A stretch of DNA of 64,000 nucleotides from Congeria kusceri (lineage: Eukaryota; Mollusca; Bivalvia; Myida; Dreissenidae): contig CM051029.1 in assembly GCA_027627225.1 (NCBI GenBank), positions 73,993,578 through 74,057,577 of the forward strand. Reading direction: 5' to 3'. Positions 45,295-57,865 of the stretch are shown piece by piece (within the stretch, counting starts at the first letter, position 1; the number at the start of each line of letters is the position of its first letter). Below the pieces are notes generated by a model. It had not been told where the DNA came from. It made no database searches and worked only from the letters and a program-made list of their open reading frames with translations. The position numbers and the translations under genes were made by a program.

Positions 45295-45689
45295 AAATAT
45301 TGTTTTCTTTTTATAATATTTGTTTTTGGTTAGTCCAACGGCAGTATATTAGTTTTTGCAGATAATATATTCCTTGAATGTTTTCAAAAACACAAAAATC
45401 TGTGAACAAGTCCCTTTAAGGAGTTGAAGCCTTATCTACAATACTACTAGATCTACAGGCATATGTTACACTGTAGTTTAATAACATTCAACATTGAATG
45501 AAGCATGTCCGTTGAAAAGTAAGCTTTCGATAAAAGCACCCACAATCACTAACTTAGGTAGGGATATATATTCTAAAAACGTTTATTTTGTACATACAAT
45601 ATGTTGCTGTGTTTTTTAATGAAAGGAATACGTTGTTAATAATTTCCGATATAGAGTGACTGTAGGCAATACACTTGCAAATATCAGTT

Positions 45690-46045
45690 TTAAAGCCGCA
45701 GTCCATATAATATAATTCAATGTATTTTAAATTGGCATTAGTTCAGATGAACGTCAATGACGTTAATTCGAATGAAAACTTTTTTTCTTTTTTTACGAAA
45801 GACATTATATAATGTTTATGTTTGAATACGCTTAGTACGAACGGAATATACACTAATATACATGTGGATTTGATCCAGAGGCATCACCAGCTATCGCATA
45901 AGATAACTATAGGATAAAAAGTAACCAAAACGTTATTATTGTACCGACTTCATGCTTCTTTTTGTATTTTGATCGGTAAGATGTCCATTGGAAACGATTT
46001 CTGCAAAGTTTGATTTCATAAACATAGTTCTGGACGGCTGTTTAA
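45690..46045 (+). mobile_element. MITE, TTAA-ended family, copy 2
   Basis: Starts TTAAAGCCGCAGTCCATA and ends CTGGACGGCTGTTTAA. Internal blocks TACGAACGGAATA, GGCATCACCAGCTATCGCAT, AAGATGTCCATTGGAAAC are shared with 1109-1445 and, inverted, with 46563-46785. TTAA at each end suggests a piggyBac/Kolobok-type target. Confidence 0.75.
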
Positions 46046-46178
46046 GGATTCAATTGATATACATGATTCGATTTTCAATTTCGTGAATTGCCAGAAATAC
46101 AATGGAAAGATTGTTCAAGACATTTCAACTGGCAAATGTACATGTTCATGCTATTAAGCATGTAGTACAATTATTTGA

Positions 46179-46489
46179 GTCGAGCCCGGCTAGCTCAGTT
46201 GATAGAGCGCTGTACTGTCAATCCGGGGATCGTGAGTTCGAACCCCAGCACGGCCACATAACTTGTGTGGGGAGTGGTCATGAAATTATTTCTACGACCA
46301 TTCACCCCCCTACCTCTGATTCAAGTAGGGCAGTTGTCGGTCACCGGCATAAGTATGTGCATTTTATACTGGTAAACCACTTAGATCGGCTAAGCATGCC
46401 CCGGAAAAGTGTGAGTAGGTTAACTGACCGCCGTGATATGACTGAAATACTGTTAAAAACGGCTAAAAATCCAAACAAACAAACAAAAG
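46179..46489 (+). mobile_element. tRNA-derived SINE with perfect 10-bp TSD
   Basis: The head GCCCGGCTAGCTCAGTTGAT...GAGTTCGAACCCCAGCACGG has a good A box and B box and a GTC (Asp-type) anticodon loop. The body ends GAAATACTGTTAAAAACGGC and a CAAACAAACAAACAAAA tail, a wording common to mollusc SINEs. The direct repeat AATTATTTGA lies at 46169-46178 and 46490-46499, proving insertion by target-primed reverse transcription and fixing both borders. The intact promoter boxes and perfect duplication suggest a fairly young copy. Confidence 0.93.
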
Positions 46490-46562
46490 AATTATTTGAT
46501 TGCAAATTGTGCTGTGACCTGACTTATCTACAGACATATTATGCTAAGACAGACCATTTCGC

Positions 46563-46785
46563 TTAAAGCAGCAGTCCAGAAATATGTAATTACAAATACA
46601 ACGTTGCCGAAACCGTTTCTCATGGACATCTTATCGATCACAATAAAAAAAACTCATTTAAATTGGTGCAATTACAACGTTTTTGGTAACTATTTTATCG
46701 TCTATTATGCGATAACTGGGGATGCCTCTAGAATAAATCAGCGTGTACGTCATTGACTATTCCGTTCGTACCAAGCGGTTTTAAA
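46563..46785 (-). mobile_element. MITE, TTAA-ended family, copy 3 (internal deletion)
   Basis: Read on the minus strand it starts TTAAAACCGCTTGGTACGAA, goes through CCCCAGTTATCGCATAA and AAGATGTCCATGAGAAAC, and ends TTCTGGACTGCTGCTTTAA. Relative to copy 2 it lacks about 130 bp between the first GCCGC and the TACGAACGG block. Confidence 0.75.
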
Positions 46786-49492
46786 TAAAGAATGAAATCT
46801 TTCGTAAACAAATTGTCAAATTAAGATGTTTTGAAATATATTTCAGGGACAGAGACTGTAAGTGTCCTGTTCGTTACATGCAACTAGTACTGTAAGGGTG
46901 CTATTACGTATTAGTAAAACACAAAAAGTTCTCAGTGGTGAATATTCGTTTGTTATATTTGAATATCAAGAAGCAAAAAAAATAGAACTTGGATTCGATC
47001 AAATCAGGTTCTGGCGGTTTTAATTTACGTACATTTAATATTCGAATTCATGGTTATACTATTTAAATCGTGCATGTGATTTAGCGTTTTTTTAAATACC
47101 CCTTTTAGATTATCTTTAAGATGGCATTTGTATGTTGTATTTATTATTAATTGATTGGGTCGGCCTTTGTTTGCACGAAGATCAGTGTTACAGGCGAGGA
47201 TGGGATTTAGCTTTGGTTTGGATTTCGCAATGAATATTGTTTTGCATCGTCATTTATAAATCTAAATGCATACAAATATTTCTTTATTAATTACAGAAGA
47301 TAGCTAGTCCCTGGACCTCTCAATATTATTGTGTTGTTTTTTATATAAATAATTACTATAATCAATATTAACATCAAGAACAAGAATCAATTCACCACAT
47401 ATATTTGAGACAATATCACTAAAAACAATGATTTATTACCATTTTGTAAATAGATAGTACACATGTAAAACTGAATTTGTTCACGGTTGAATTAAACAAT
47501 ACGTATTAAGCATGTTGCTTTTATGGGGTTATGTTTTGCAAACATAATATATACAACTCTAGAATTATTACAGCCGATGCTCATCAAACTTTCACAATCC
47601 CATGGTGTATATATAGTTTTTTTTCCAAGAATAGTGTAAAATGGAGCAATCTTGTAGGCAATATATATATGTGCTTTTTTAATAGCTTAAAACACCATGT
47701 CTTTGTTTTGACATAATCATTAAGACTACGGCAGATGTAAGATACACTTTTCAGATTATCAATGTATACATTGCACATTTTTACATACACTAGCATAACC
47801 GAAGTCAATGGCATAAATTATGAACATATGATACATAATTATAACATTTTAACAGTTAAATATTATATAGACCATATACGCAAAGAAAATCACGTGATCT
47901 TACCCAGGTAAACAAGCTGCCGAAGGCAACTCTCACAGTGGGTTTATTTACAGTTGAAATGTAGTCTGTATTTGTTTTGATAAAAGGGTAGTTATGGTGT
48001 TTAATTGATGGGTGCTGCATTGTAAGGGGTCAGGTTATGAAGATGAGTTATGTTGTTTAATTGATGGGTGCTGCATTGTAAGGGGTCTGGTTATGAAGAT
48101 GGTGTATCAATGAATCAATTTACAAGTGTTTCAAAACAATGGAAGGTAACACAACAGTCTAGATAGGTACTTCGCCGGAATATTCCGCAAGTTTTGGGGC
48201 AAAAAAGCTTTTTTTTTTCTGCCGCTTATGTTCAAGATACACATATCATTGCGAAACACCGCATACACGTTGATAGGGCGAATTTGCATATTTTCGACAA
48301 AAATTTTCCAATAAAAACTGTTGGTATTGTAAACCAAATTTGGACTATGTGCTGCCTTGTTTCCAACATTCAAGATCCAATTATTACTGCTGCATCGGAA
48401 AACTTAGAACGTAGAACTTTAAGATGTCATTTCGACTTTAGTTTAAGACCAAATTGCAGATCATTAATGCCAAGAGAATTGAATAGTAAATATGTGTTTC
48501 AAATTCATTTTCGTGTGTTAATTGTTTATTTATTAGGAACTTTATCTGGGCCTATCAGTGCTAATTATCAGCAAAGCTGGTCGGTGTACTGCTATTGTGA
48601 ACACCGAGTTCAGCTGCAAGATAGCATGTTTACCTAGAACAGACCACGTGACCGCTTGTCGATATGGTCTATATATTTTTGTCTGTGCCAACAAACGAAA
48701 TAAGAGAGCGAAATGGTTGATATTTTTATTTATAGGTGTTATCAGATATTTGATTGCATGTTTTATCCAATGACAATGTTTAGAGAAAATGCGAAATTAA
48801 ATATAAAGAATTGTTTATCTTTTATCGATTTTAATCGGAACTTTTTTTAAGTGCGACGATTACATTGCTGACGATGTAATACGGCTGTCAAGATATTTGG
48901 GTCAGAATCGGTAACGAAGTCAGTAAACCTGCACGTTTACGCCATTTGAGCATGTGCAAAGTCATTCAGAAAGCTAGGAATCGATTGGTCGAAATCCATG
49001 ACTTGTAAAGAAAATGTGTATACTGTCAACGTATATTTTTGCGAAGTTAGACCTAAGTAGCCGTGATTATAAGTCCAATAGAGTAATTTTAGTCCCTGAA
49101 AACAAACTGCTGAAACTGTGTATGAAATGTAAAGGTAGACCAATACTGTTTCTTGTTTTATCTTACCAAGTTACATTTCCTTGGGACAGTTTTCAGGTTA
49201 CTGTCTTGAGCAAGATCAAAAGTGCAAGCACGTTATACAAGGAGCAAAGTAGGAGCAAAGTAACATTATATATGATGAATTCGATATTTGACAGAAAAGA
49301 CTGCATCAGTCTATAAAACCAATAGCGTATCGTCAATAAGGAACATTTTGACATGTTTCTTCAAATACATTATATTTGATCGCACATTCGGTTTTATCAA
49401 ATACACATCTTCACCGACCTGACATTAGTACTCGTTTACAAGCCGAACCAACGAGAAGATAAACGAACTGTGAATATGAGGTTTAAGTCAAA
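46786..49492. other. No gene recognised; one short tandem duplication
   Basis: 47996-48105 holds two copies of a roughly 54-bp unit (TTTAATTGATGGGTGCTGCA, TTGTAAGGGGTC-GGTTATGA). About 46940-47110 is paralogous to 56600-56760 (ATATTTGAAT-TCAA-AAGCAAAA, AGAACTTGGATT-GA-CAAA), so sequence next to the 60-bp array was duplicated here. No exon was supported; frames at 48194-48637 and 49014-49316 are unassigned. Confidence 0.5.
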
Positions 49493-49516
49493 GTGGATCA
49501 GAACTTATTTACGCAG
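49493..49516 (+). pseudogene. Exon-2 3'-end relic upstream of the intact gene
   Basis: GATCAGAACTTATTTACGCA then GGT is identical to the end of exon 2 and its donor at 50038-50059 of the intact copy. It lies about 100 bp before the start codon and is followed by GTCAGTACG rather than the intron. A worn version also precedes exon 1 of the copy at 60494-61607 (about 61700-61735). Confidence 0.75.
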
Positions 49517-49611
49517 GTCAGTACGTAGTTCGTGACTTATCTGACATTGATCACACATATTTCTCTCATAAGGTTTGGAAAAGCATTCAGTACCATTTAA
49601 CACTTTCGACA

Positions 49612-50917
49612 ATGAGGGTCCATTGCTTTGCCTGGTTTACTTATATGGTACTGGTCGCGAATTGGGCTACATGTACACCTGACACCAAACGGTTGGTTCT
49701 CCACAGCGACATGGATATGGCGGCTGCCATTCAGACGTTGACAACACGGCTTGACTCCGTGACTACGGAAATGGCTCAACTCACTACACAAAATAGTCAA
49801 CTGGTATCGGAAGTTCAGGCTCTAAAAAAATCTTTCTTTGGTGGTAAGTGATATATAAGTGTTTGTAAAGTGCATAAACATTTTACGTGTACATATTTTT
49901 GAGCATACGATTAAGAATCAGTCATATTTGAGATATCTGTAAAGTAGGTATTGGAATATATTGTTGTTGTTTTTATTTTTTATTTTAGCAGGGTCAGTGT
50001 ACACAAGATGGGGACGAACAACATGTCCCCAAAACGGATCAGAACTTATTTACGCAGGTAAAATTGGTTTCGGTATTATACATAATTCAGTGTTAAATGC
50101 TATGTAATGTTATATGTAAGAATTCATCGCTATTTATCGGCCAATAAACAACGATTTGGAGTTCTGATGCATAGCAATTAAACCACGAGGCCGTTCATTG
50201 TTTGGTTGATAAACAACGATAATGCGACATATATTTCGATTATAACACATATGTTTGCAGTTGTAATTGGAACTACTTTTTATTTTGTTCCGCTCAGAAT
50301 CGGAACATCTTTTTCGGTGTTTATTGGGTAGTTTAACAACGATAATTGTGTTCTTGTCTATAGAAAAATTAGCGACGATCATGTTAGAATAACTGGTAGA
50401 ATTAATGAGTTACTGTTCTATTGCAGGTTTTACTGGCGGAAACATGTACGACCAGAATGGAGCCGCGGATTACATATGTTTGAGCGGTGATCCATCATGG
50501 GGAGTGTACGACGATTCTGCACAAAATTTAGCGCTGAAGGTACATGGCACGGAATATGAATTTATTGCTCAGTTCAGTGATGGCGGAGCGCGGTTCTTCG
50601 GTCAAAATCTCCAAGACCACGACGTCCCATGTGCCGTCTGCAGATCGAGCAGACCAACCACGGTGATGATTCCCGGCAGAAACACGTGTTATCCTGGCTG
50701 GACGATTGAATATTCGGGCTACCTTGTATCCGGTCTAAGTGAACACACAGCGCCGACAAATTACGCTTGCCTAGACATTCAACCCGAGTGGGAATTAGGC
50801 GATGCTGAAGGCAAGAACGGGAATCTGATGTACATTGTCGAGGCAGCATGTGGATCACTTAAGTGTCCACCGTACGTGCAGAACCGGGAAATCAACTGCG
50901 TTGTTTGCTCAAAATGA
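49612..50917 (+). CDS. Short-chain collagen C4-like secreted protein (no collagen repeats), intact
   Basis: Three exons: 49612-49843, 49992-50057 and 50427-50917, all joined in phase 1 with GTAAGT, GTAAAA donors and TAGCAG, TTGCAG acceptors; 262 residues. Residues 1-21 (MRVHCFAWFTYMVLVANWAT) are a signal peptide. Residues about 35-75 are a short coiled coil (AAIQTLTTRLDSVTTEMAQL, SQLVSEVQALKK). Exon 2 gives GSVYTRWGRTTCPQNGSELI. Exon 3 is the globular domain: YAGFTGGNMY, GAADYICLSGDPSWGVYDDS, DHDVPCAVCRSSR, VMIPGRNTCYPGW, TNYACLD, ACGSLKCPPY and a final VVCSK. Family members usually carry Gly-X-Y repeats between coil and domain; none are here. The function is unknown; a secreted, cysteine-bonded, oligomerising protein is inferred. 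It is the only undamaged copy among about ten. The start is the first ATG giving a signal peptide. Confidence 0.92.
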
Positions 50918-50933
50918 TGTACATGTATTTCCA

Positions 50934-50939
50934 ATTAAA
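50934..50939 (+). promoter_or_regulatory. Possible polyadenylation signal ATTAAA
   Basis: ATTAAA lies 17 bases after the stop codon of the intact C4-like gene. This is close, but it is the nearest canonical variant; a longer 3' UTR is possible. Confidence 0.35.
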
Positions 50940-53655
50940 ATACAATATCTAGAAGTAAGAAACTGATTTTTCAAGTATTCCACAATTCAACTAGTCATAC
51001 AAAATCACGTGTACTAGATAAATTTTTACACAAATGCGTGCAGTTGCTTTTGTACGTAGCTGGTTTCAAATACAATTTTAAAATAACATATTTCGGGGGT
51101 CAATTATACTTCTCTTACAATTTATGATATAGTATAATATTATACCCATATTACCAATATTGTGTTTTATCAAAAACATGTGTATTATGCATCGCGGGAA
51201 CATTATATCTGTCAGTCTGACGCTTCCAGTGTGAAAATCACGCTTTTAGGCGTTAAATCACGCTCTCGTGCTCACTCCAAATAATCTCTCACTCTTAAAA
51301 AAGCACAGTCTTGCCGAGCCGCAAATAGCCACTCCAGTAAGAAAGGGGTATGACTAGATACCGAAAATTGCTTCAGATTCAAAACAACATATTTTTGAAA
51401 TATATACTCAATTAAGTACTTTTAATGGAAATATTAAAGGCACATACAAGGTGCTGCAAGTTAAGATAACAATTAAGAAATACTTTAGATTTAACAAACA
51501 CAACAGATAACACATTATGACCTAAACACTTTTTAATGTTTTCTTATAATAAATGGTATTTCTCAAGCGTTAAATCAACTGTGTTATTTACATTTTAAAC
51601 AAGACAAAACTTACCGAAGTTCCTCGTGTTTTATTAGTTTATCATGCAGATTTAGACCGCATCGCCACACTGATTACCAAATAAACAAAGCTTGTGTTTA
51701 TAAACAGTTTCAGGATCATAGTTTGTTTTATTTTAAACATTATTCAAAAACCAAATAGTTTCCTGACCAAGGGTATTACCTAAGCTTAAACATAATGCAA
51801 TTCTATCATACATTTAAATGACTATTTTCATCGTTTATTCTCAATTTGACCATTTCCACCTTTAATGCGGAACTATGCAATGATAATAATATATCTTAGT
51901 TTTGGCAAGAAAAGGAATAATTGTGTATAAATTGAGCGAGAAATATTCAAATTTAATTAGTTTGTGCCACTATAATAAGCAAATTGTTCAAAACAAATAC
52001 ACGTTATTTCATTAATCGCAGGAGAAATACTAAACTAATCGCAACTAAAGATTCCAAAAACATCTGCGGAAACCTACAATGTCCTGCTTTCGATCCATTG
52101 ACACAACCTGTCCCGTCACCCACCATTCAACCAAATGTTTACTCTAACTTAAGGGCCTTGGTATGTAGCATTTACATGTATACCGATGAATACACATTAC
52201 AGATACACAGCACAGTATGTGTACATGTGGTTTCGATTGTTGATCAACTACCATCATGATTTGAGTTATAAGATTACAGAGACATTATGAACATTAATGC
52301 TTTTATCCTAACAAAACTGTAATAGAATTGTAAAACAAGCTTTCAATGGCAGACATTTACGGATCGACCTATTGTGTGTGCGTTTGTTTTGTTTTTTAAC
52401 ATTGAATTAAAAATACCTGTTATTTAATCCAAAACAAACTAGTGTGGATCATGAAAACACATTTTATCAACAGAGAGTTGCTATAAAACTGACTTTAATA
52501 CAAACTAAATACATGTAGAGAATTACGGTCCAAATCAACCAGACCGTATGCATTTCTTTTTAAGGTATTTAAAAATGTCCGCATGTAGTAGTTAATGTTT
52601 AAAGGACGTGTATTGCTGGGATAAATTTACGCCATTATTGATAATTCTAGTGGAATACTCTTCATCATGGATTCAGTACGAAATTAAAATATAAACAAAC
52701 ATTCGTTGTATAGTGTTGCATTTAGTTCAGTGCCAGGGTTATTTGTCATAGCTATAACATGCTTAAATATATGAAAAGTTGTTGAAACCTGACCTGAAAA
52801 AATTAGCATAATATATTGTTATTCAACCCATTATATTGGTATCCGAAATTGGCATAAGCACGACCAGCAAATTAAATCATTTGCTGAGACACTCTGGAAT
52901 GAAACATTAGGGGAAAAATGAGAGATACTAGCGTTTGGCTTTCGTACTGTTTGTCTACAGTTGAAGCATATTACAGACATTCCATTTATTAACTGACGAG
53001 TCATACCCCATGTGCGCAATGATATGTACTTGTGAATAGAACTGACACAGTCATATGTGTCAGCTATTACTATGTTATTCCGTCCTTTGCACTGTTTTGT
53101 TAATTATATAGGTTTTTGTTATCCATAAAATTGTTTATTTCTTTACATATTTTAACAATTGTAAGAATATTTGCAAATAATATGTTCCAATACTTCTGAT
53201 TACTGTCCTCTGTGTGTCATGCCTTCATAAATATATGAAGTTAGTAAATGACGCGGTTTCTAAATTAGTTAACGTTACTTTTGGCGGCAAAATTTATATC
53301 CTCACCAAAATATTAACTTATACAATTTTACATTTTATAAAATAAAAACAGTATGTCTATCACATGCACATTCACATGTATGTCATTTATTTTATTTATC
53401 TGGACGTTTACTATTGCTGTTTTTCGTCAATAAACACGTGAAATGACCTCTACATTAGGATCTTGTAACCTGTCTGTCTACAACAAAGCAAATCTAATAA
53501 AACAATAACTGCAATTGGCACGTGTGTCATTTATCACACTTAAACTTTAGATATTTAATTGCAAATACGCATGGAACGGAATATAACAATTGTTCAGTTC
53601 ATAAAGTTGGGAAAATATTTAGACTGTTTTAAACAGTTTGTTTTTGACATTGACA
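50940..53655. other. No gene recognised; 3' flank of the intact copy
   Basis: 51215-51360 contains ATCACGCTTTTAGGCGTTAA and ATCACGCTCTCGTGC, mirrored in worn form at about 60085-60175 beyond the inverted pseudogene at 60494-61607, so the duplication included this 3' flank. The rest is AT-rich with unassigned short frames (51984-52259). Confidence 0.5.
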
Positions 53656-53800
53656 ATGAACGTGCTTTCCGTTCTCCTTTGGATTTTAATTGTACTTGTC
53701 GCACCTTGGACCATCTGTACACCCGCCAACAAAAGGCTGATACTTCACAATGACGTAGATATGACGGCAGCCATTCAGCCGTTGACGTCAAGATTGGAAC
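53656..53800 (+). pseudogene. C4-like family pseudogene, 5' part of exon 1
   Basis: Reads MNVLSVLLWILIVLVAPWTI, CTPANKRLILHNDVDMTAAI and QPLTSRLERYIP, then leaves the family: the coiled coil, donor and later exons are missing. The signal peptide and exon start are in good condition. It is convergent with the remains at 53998-54770. Confidence 0.85.
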
Positions 53801-53997
53801 GATATATACCCCTTACTAGGAAATATATCCCGTGTGTGAACCTAAACATAGCAACTGGTGTTTTTGTTTCGGGAAGTCCCTGTTGGCTTATAATCGGAAG
53901 GTAGTTTATAAAAATGTATTTTAAAATCAATTACAATGAGCGCTTGGTTTTCTGCGCGTGGTGTCAGATATTCGGCCTCTGTTGACTTACTCTCATC

Positions 53998-54770
53998 GGG
54001 CCCGGTTCTGTACGTATGGAGGACACTTTAGAGATCCACAAGCTGTCTTCACCAAATACATCACTTTGCAATCATTATCTTTGTAATGTCCACTTGGATT
54101 TGTTATCTAGACACGCGTAATTCGCGGGACCTATATTCGCTAATTTCAGACACAAGGTAGCCCGAATATTTCAATTGTCATCCCGGATTACATTGGTTCT
54201 TCCCGGGAATCATTAACGTAGTTGGTCGACTGGAACAGCAGACTGCTTCTGTGGTGTCGTGGTAGTGGAGAACTGTACAGTAAATGCATATTTCGTGATC
54301 GTTGAATACAAACAAATGTTATCCACAGCCGCATTTGCGTTGAGCGAGTTACCGTCAATAAAACATTTAAACGAGTGCATTGAAAACCTACAGAACATTT
54401 GGTTAACAAATCTTATATGCAATGTTTAACAGTTTAATGTTTAACAAGTTGTTGGCATTCCATTTTACCGCCGTACCTTTGTTCGGTTCGTAATGTGAAA
54501 ATGTTAGCCGTGCCCAGCTCGTGTTAACCTAACCTGCTAAACTATTCAATAAGGCATGATACATATATCATGACACATATGTTTAGCAGTCCTACCCCAA
54601 ACGGTACCTGACATTAAAACTTTTACTGCTGATACCAGTCGAGCCACGTCTTTCTTCACTGCTTAAAGTGTTGTTGTCAATGCCTAATAAAAAGCCGTAA
54701 TACCAACGTCACTGTGGAAAAGCTGCCTCCTGTGTTCATGTATACAGCCGTGTTCTTGTGCGACAAGTAA
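53998..54770 (-). pseudogene. C4-like family pseudogene, all three exons, heavily worn
   Basis: Exon 1 scrap (about 54770-54598) has LFHSDVGI and a truncated coil. Exon 2 scrap (about 54541-54490) follows a TAGCAG acceptor and reads VNTSWARLTFSHYEPN. Exon 3 (about 54360-53998) has NANAAVDNICL, a large central deletion, then FPGRTN, NYACLDNKSKW and CGSLKCPPYVQNR in different frames. Many stops and shifts. Confidence 0.75.
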
Positions 54771-55654
54771 AACAAAGTACTTTTTCACAACGTACCAAGA
54801 CAAACGTATTCATTGTTATCAATTTGAATATATTTAATTTCGCAGATATGTCATGAAATGCGCAAACTCCTGTGCATGCACTCCTTCGCCAACTTTGCCA
54901 ATGTTCACTCTTTTTTTAACGACGTCGCAAACGCCAAATATTGCTGCTGAAAATAAGTTCGTTGTAAGCTTGCAGGGTATATGCTGATATGGTTTTATTG
55001 TTTCGGAATATCGGAATTTGCGCATGCTTGATAAAGGTTAATCTTTTTATTACGCGGTTGATCTCGGTGTAACTTCGAAATGACGTTATGTACTCTAGTC
55101 GTTCGTCATGTTGATACACCGAAACGCACTAAGACTGCTCTGTTCCATTCAACTTTCGTAAACACATATTGTTCTTTTACTACATGTCCCTGAACTTGGC
55201 GGTTACATTTCAGCTTGCACTAACAGTGTGTTTTGTTTTTGTTTTATTTTTATTTTACGAACAAATTAATTAAGAGACTTTGTACTCACATCACGAGACT
55301 TGATACTGATCAAATTTTCACGAAACCGGATAATGATCATAATGAAACGACAACTGATAATGACCATATGTTCACGAGACCAGATGCTGATTATATTCTT
55401 ACGAGGCATAATACTATTCATATTGATACTAGGAATATTTTTACAATAACTGGTAGTCAAACAAAACATATCCATCAGAGCATGCAATTGATATACATTT
55501 GAATTTCAATTGGCTGCCAGGAAATAATTGGAAAGATTTCAAGTACATACGAGGCATTTTAACCGAATGTGCACTCCTGTTTGTGCTATATAGTAGGTAG
55601 CAGAGATATTTAATGGCACGCCATTGCACGTTAATTGTATATTGTCTTATCTAC
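54771..55654. other. No gene recognised
   Basis: Minus frames at 54834-55119 overlap each other without a recognisable motif. 55310-55430 contains a loose repeat of ACTGATAATGA/ACGAGAC-type words. Confidence 0.4.
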
Positions 55655-56565
55655 AGTAATACCATGTACAGACATACACACACAATTACCTGTAACCGGC
55701 ATTGTCTTATCTACAGTAATACTATGTACAGACATACACACACAATTACCTGTAACCATACCATGTACAGACATACACACACAATTTCCTGTAACCGGCA
55801 TTGTCTTATCTACAGTAATACTATGTACAGACATACACACACAATTACCTGTAACCATACTATGTACAGACATACACACACAATTACCTGTAACCGGCAT
55901 TGTCTTATCTACAGTAATACCATGTACAGACATACACACACAATTACCTGTAACCGGCATTGTCTTATCTACAGTAATACTATGTACAGACATACACACA
56001 CAATTACCTGTAACCGGCATTGTCTTATCTACAGTAATACCATGTACAGACATACACACACAATTACCTGTAACCGGCATTGTCTTATCTACAGTAATAC
56101 TATGTACAGACATACACACACAATTACCTGTAACCGGCATTGTCTTATCTACAGTAATACTATGTACAGACATACACACACAATTACCTGTAACCGGCAT
56201 TGTCTTATCTACAGTAATACCATGTACAGACATACACACACAATTACCTGTAACCGGCATTGTCTTATCTACAGCAATACTATGTACAGACATACACACA
56301 CAATTACCTGTAACCGGCATTGTCTTATCTACAGTAATACCATGTACAGACATACACACACAATTACCTGTAACCGGCATTGTCTTATCTACAGTAATAC
56401 CATGTACAGACATACACACACAATTACCTGTAACCGGCATTGTCTTATCTACAGTAATACCATGTACAGACATACACACACAATTACCTGTAACCGGCAT
56501 TGTCTTATCTACAGTAATACTATGTACAGACATACACACACAATTACCTGTAACCGGCATTTTAA
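55655..56565. repeat. 60-bp minisatellite, about 15 copies including two 39-bp short units
   Basis: The unit reads CATTGTCTTATCTACAGTAA, TAC then C/T, ATGTACAGACATACACACAC, AATTACCTGTAACCGG. Units beginning near 55758 and 55857 lack the first 21 bp. All lengths are divisible by three, so three frames stay open for over 310 codons on both strands; there is no evidence that any is translated. The units are nearly identical apart from the C/T site, one ATTTCC and one ACAGCA variant, so the array is young. Confidence 0.97.
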
Positions 56566-57865
56566 GTTCGCTGTAACAGAAAGTGCTTAGTATTGTATTC
56601 ATATGTTATATTTGAATTTCAAAAAGCAAAACGGAGAACTTGGATTTGAGCAAAGAAGCAACGTGTTTTATTTTAAGATCATTTAATATTACAATTAACG
56701 GTTATGCTAATAAAATCTTGTATGTGCTTTAAATAATTTTTTATACATCCGTTTTAGATTAGATGATTAATAACGCATATGTGGATAAATTTGTACTATT
56801 TTGTTGAGCAATTAGTTTATATTATACAGCGATACAATTTAATTAAATTTGAATATTTATCCCTCAAGATACATACAGTTACAGTCCTTTTTAATAATAA
56901 TGCGATGATAAAAATGCTTTTTGCTACAGTTTTTTTCTCAATAATAGATCATTTTGATAATTTGACTGCAACGAATACATATAAATACTAATCGAAAAGT
57001 AAATTAAAACATAGGGTTACCAGTCTTGTTTTGATTTTATTTGCGACTATTAAAACTTGTTTTGATTTTATTTGCGATTATAAAACATGAACTTTTGTAT
57101 AAAAACTGCTGAATTTCTGCGTGTGACCAAACTTACTAAAACCACCAATATGAGAGGTAAATGACAAAATTTAGGTGTGAGGAAAGCTTATATATAGCAA
57201 CTAACATTGAATGAAAGCAAACATTGCTAAAAACAAGGCAGTACGAAAGGTAAATGCTCTATAAAACTCTACATAAAAGAATACTGCCAAACTACTTGAA
57301 TGTATACATATATATGTCCTTATCATTAAACAAGAATAACATGTTTAGGTCTCCACACTATTATTGGAATAAAGATTAAAAATGATCACTACCGTACACG
57401 TCATTTTTCACAAACTACAGCAATGTAATAGACTCAAGTGCACATTTTGAGAAAAAACCAATACATGCAGGTTGAAAAAGAGCACATTATTAAATGGTAT
57501 CATGACAGCTTATAAAAGAAACCAGTAACAATAACTACAATCACAAAACTCCTACACATCCGAATAATGTGTCCGAAATTATGTGTTCTTGTTGAAGTTC
57601 GACATCAAACGGTTCTGTCTGTTTTTTTTTGTATTTCCATGCCATGATTTTATTCGAGCAGATGACAATAAACGTTAGAGAACATGTTTTGATATGCATC
57701 GACCTTTCTTGCGAAATAAATCTTCACAGACAAAACAAGCGGTTAAACATCCGATTATCCGAATATGTATCAAGTAAAAAATTGCGATAATAGCAAATTC
57801 AGCGGTGATAGGTTTAAAATATGCTCGGTATAAACACTAGGCCGCAACACTCCTTAAATTGTTAA
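56566..57865. other. No gene recognised
   Basis: The first 200 bp is paralogous to 46940-47110. TGTTTTGATTTTATTTGCGA occurs twice in tandem (about 57028, 57059). The rest is AT-rich. Confidence 0.5.

Noticed and set aside
45090..45296. 68-codon minus-strand frame
   Set aside because: Lies inside a palindromic MITE.
46188..46260. Functional tRNA-Asp gene
   Set aside because: The acceptor and T stems pair poorly, a SINE body and tail follow, and a target duplication encloses the whole unit.
46102..46566. 154-codon frame at 46102-46566
   Set aside because: Most of it is the SINE read in one frame.
50134..50382. Gene inside intron 2 of the intact C4-like copy
   Set aside because: The antisense frame has no motif; the intron contains AAACAACGATAAT direct repeats that look like insertion debris.
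55613..56602. Open frames of 310-325 codons in the 60-bp array
   Set aside because: Three frames on both strands are open for the same arithmetic reason; no conserved domain or gene structure.
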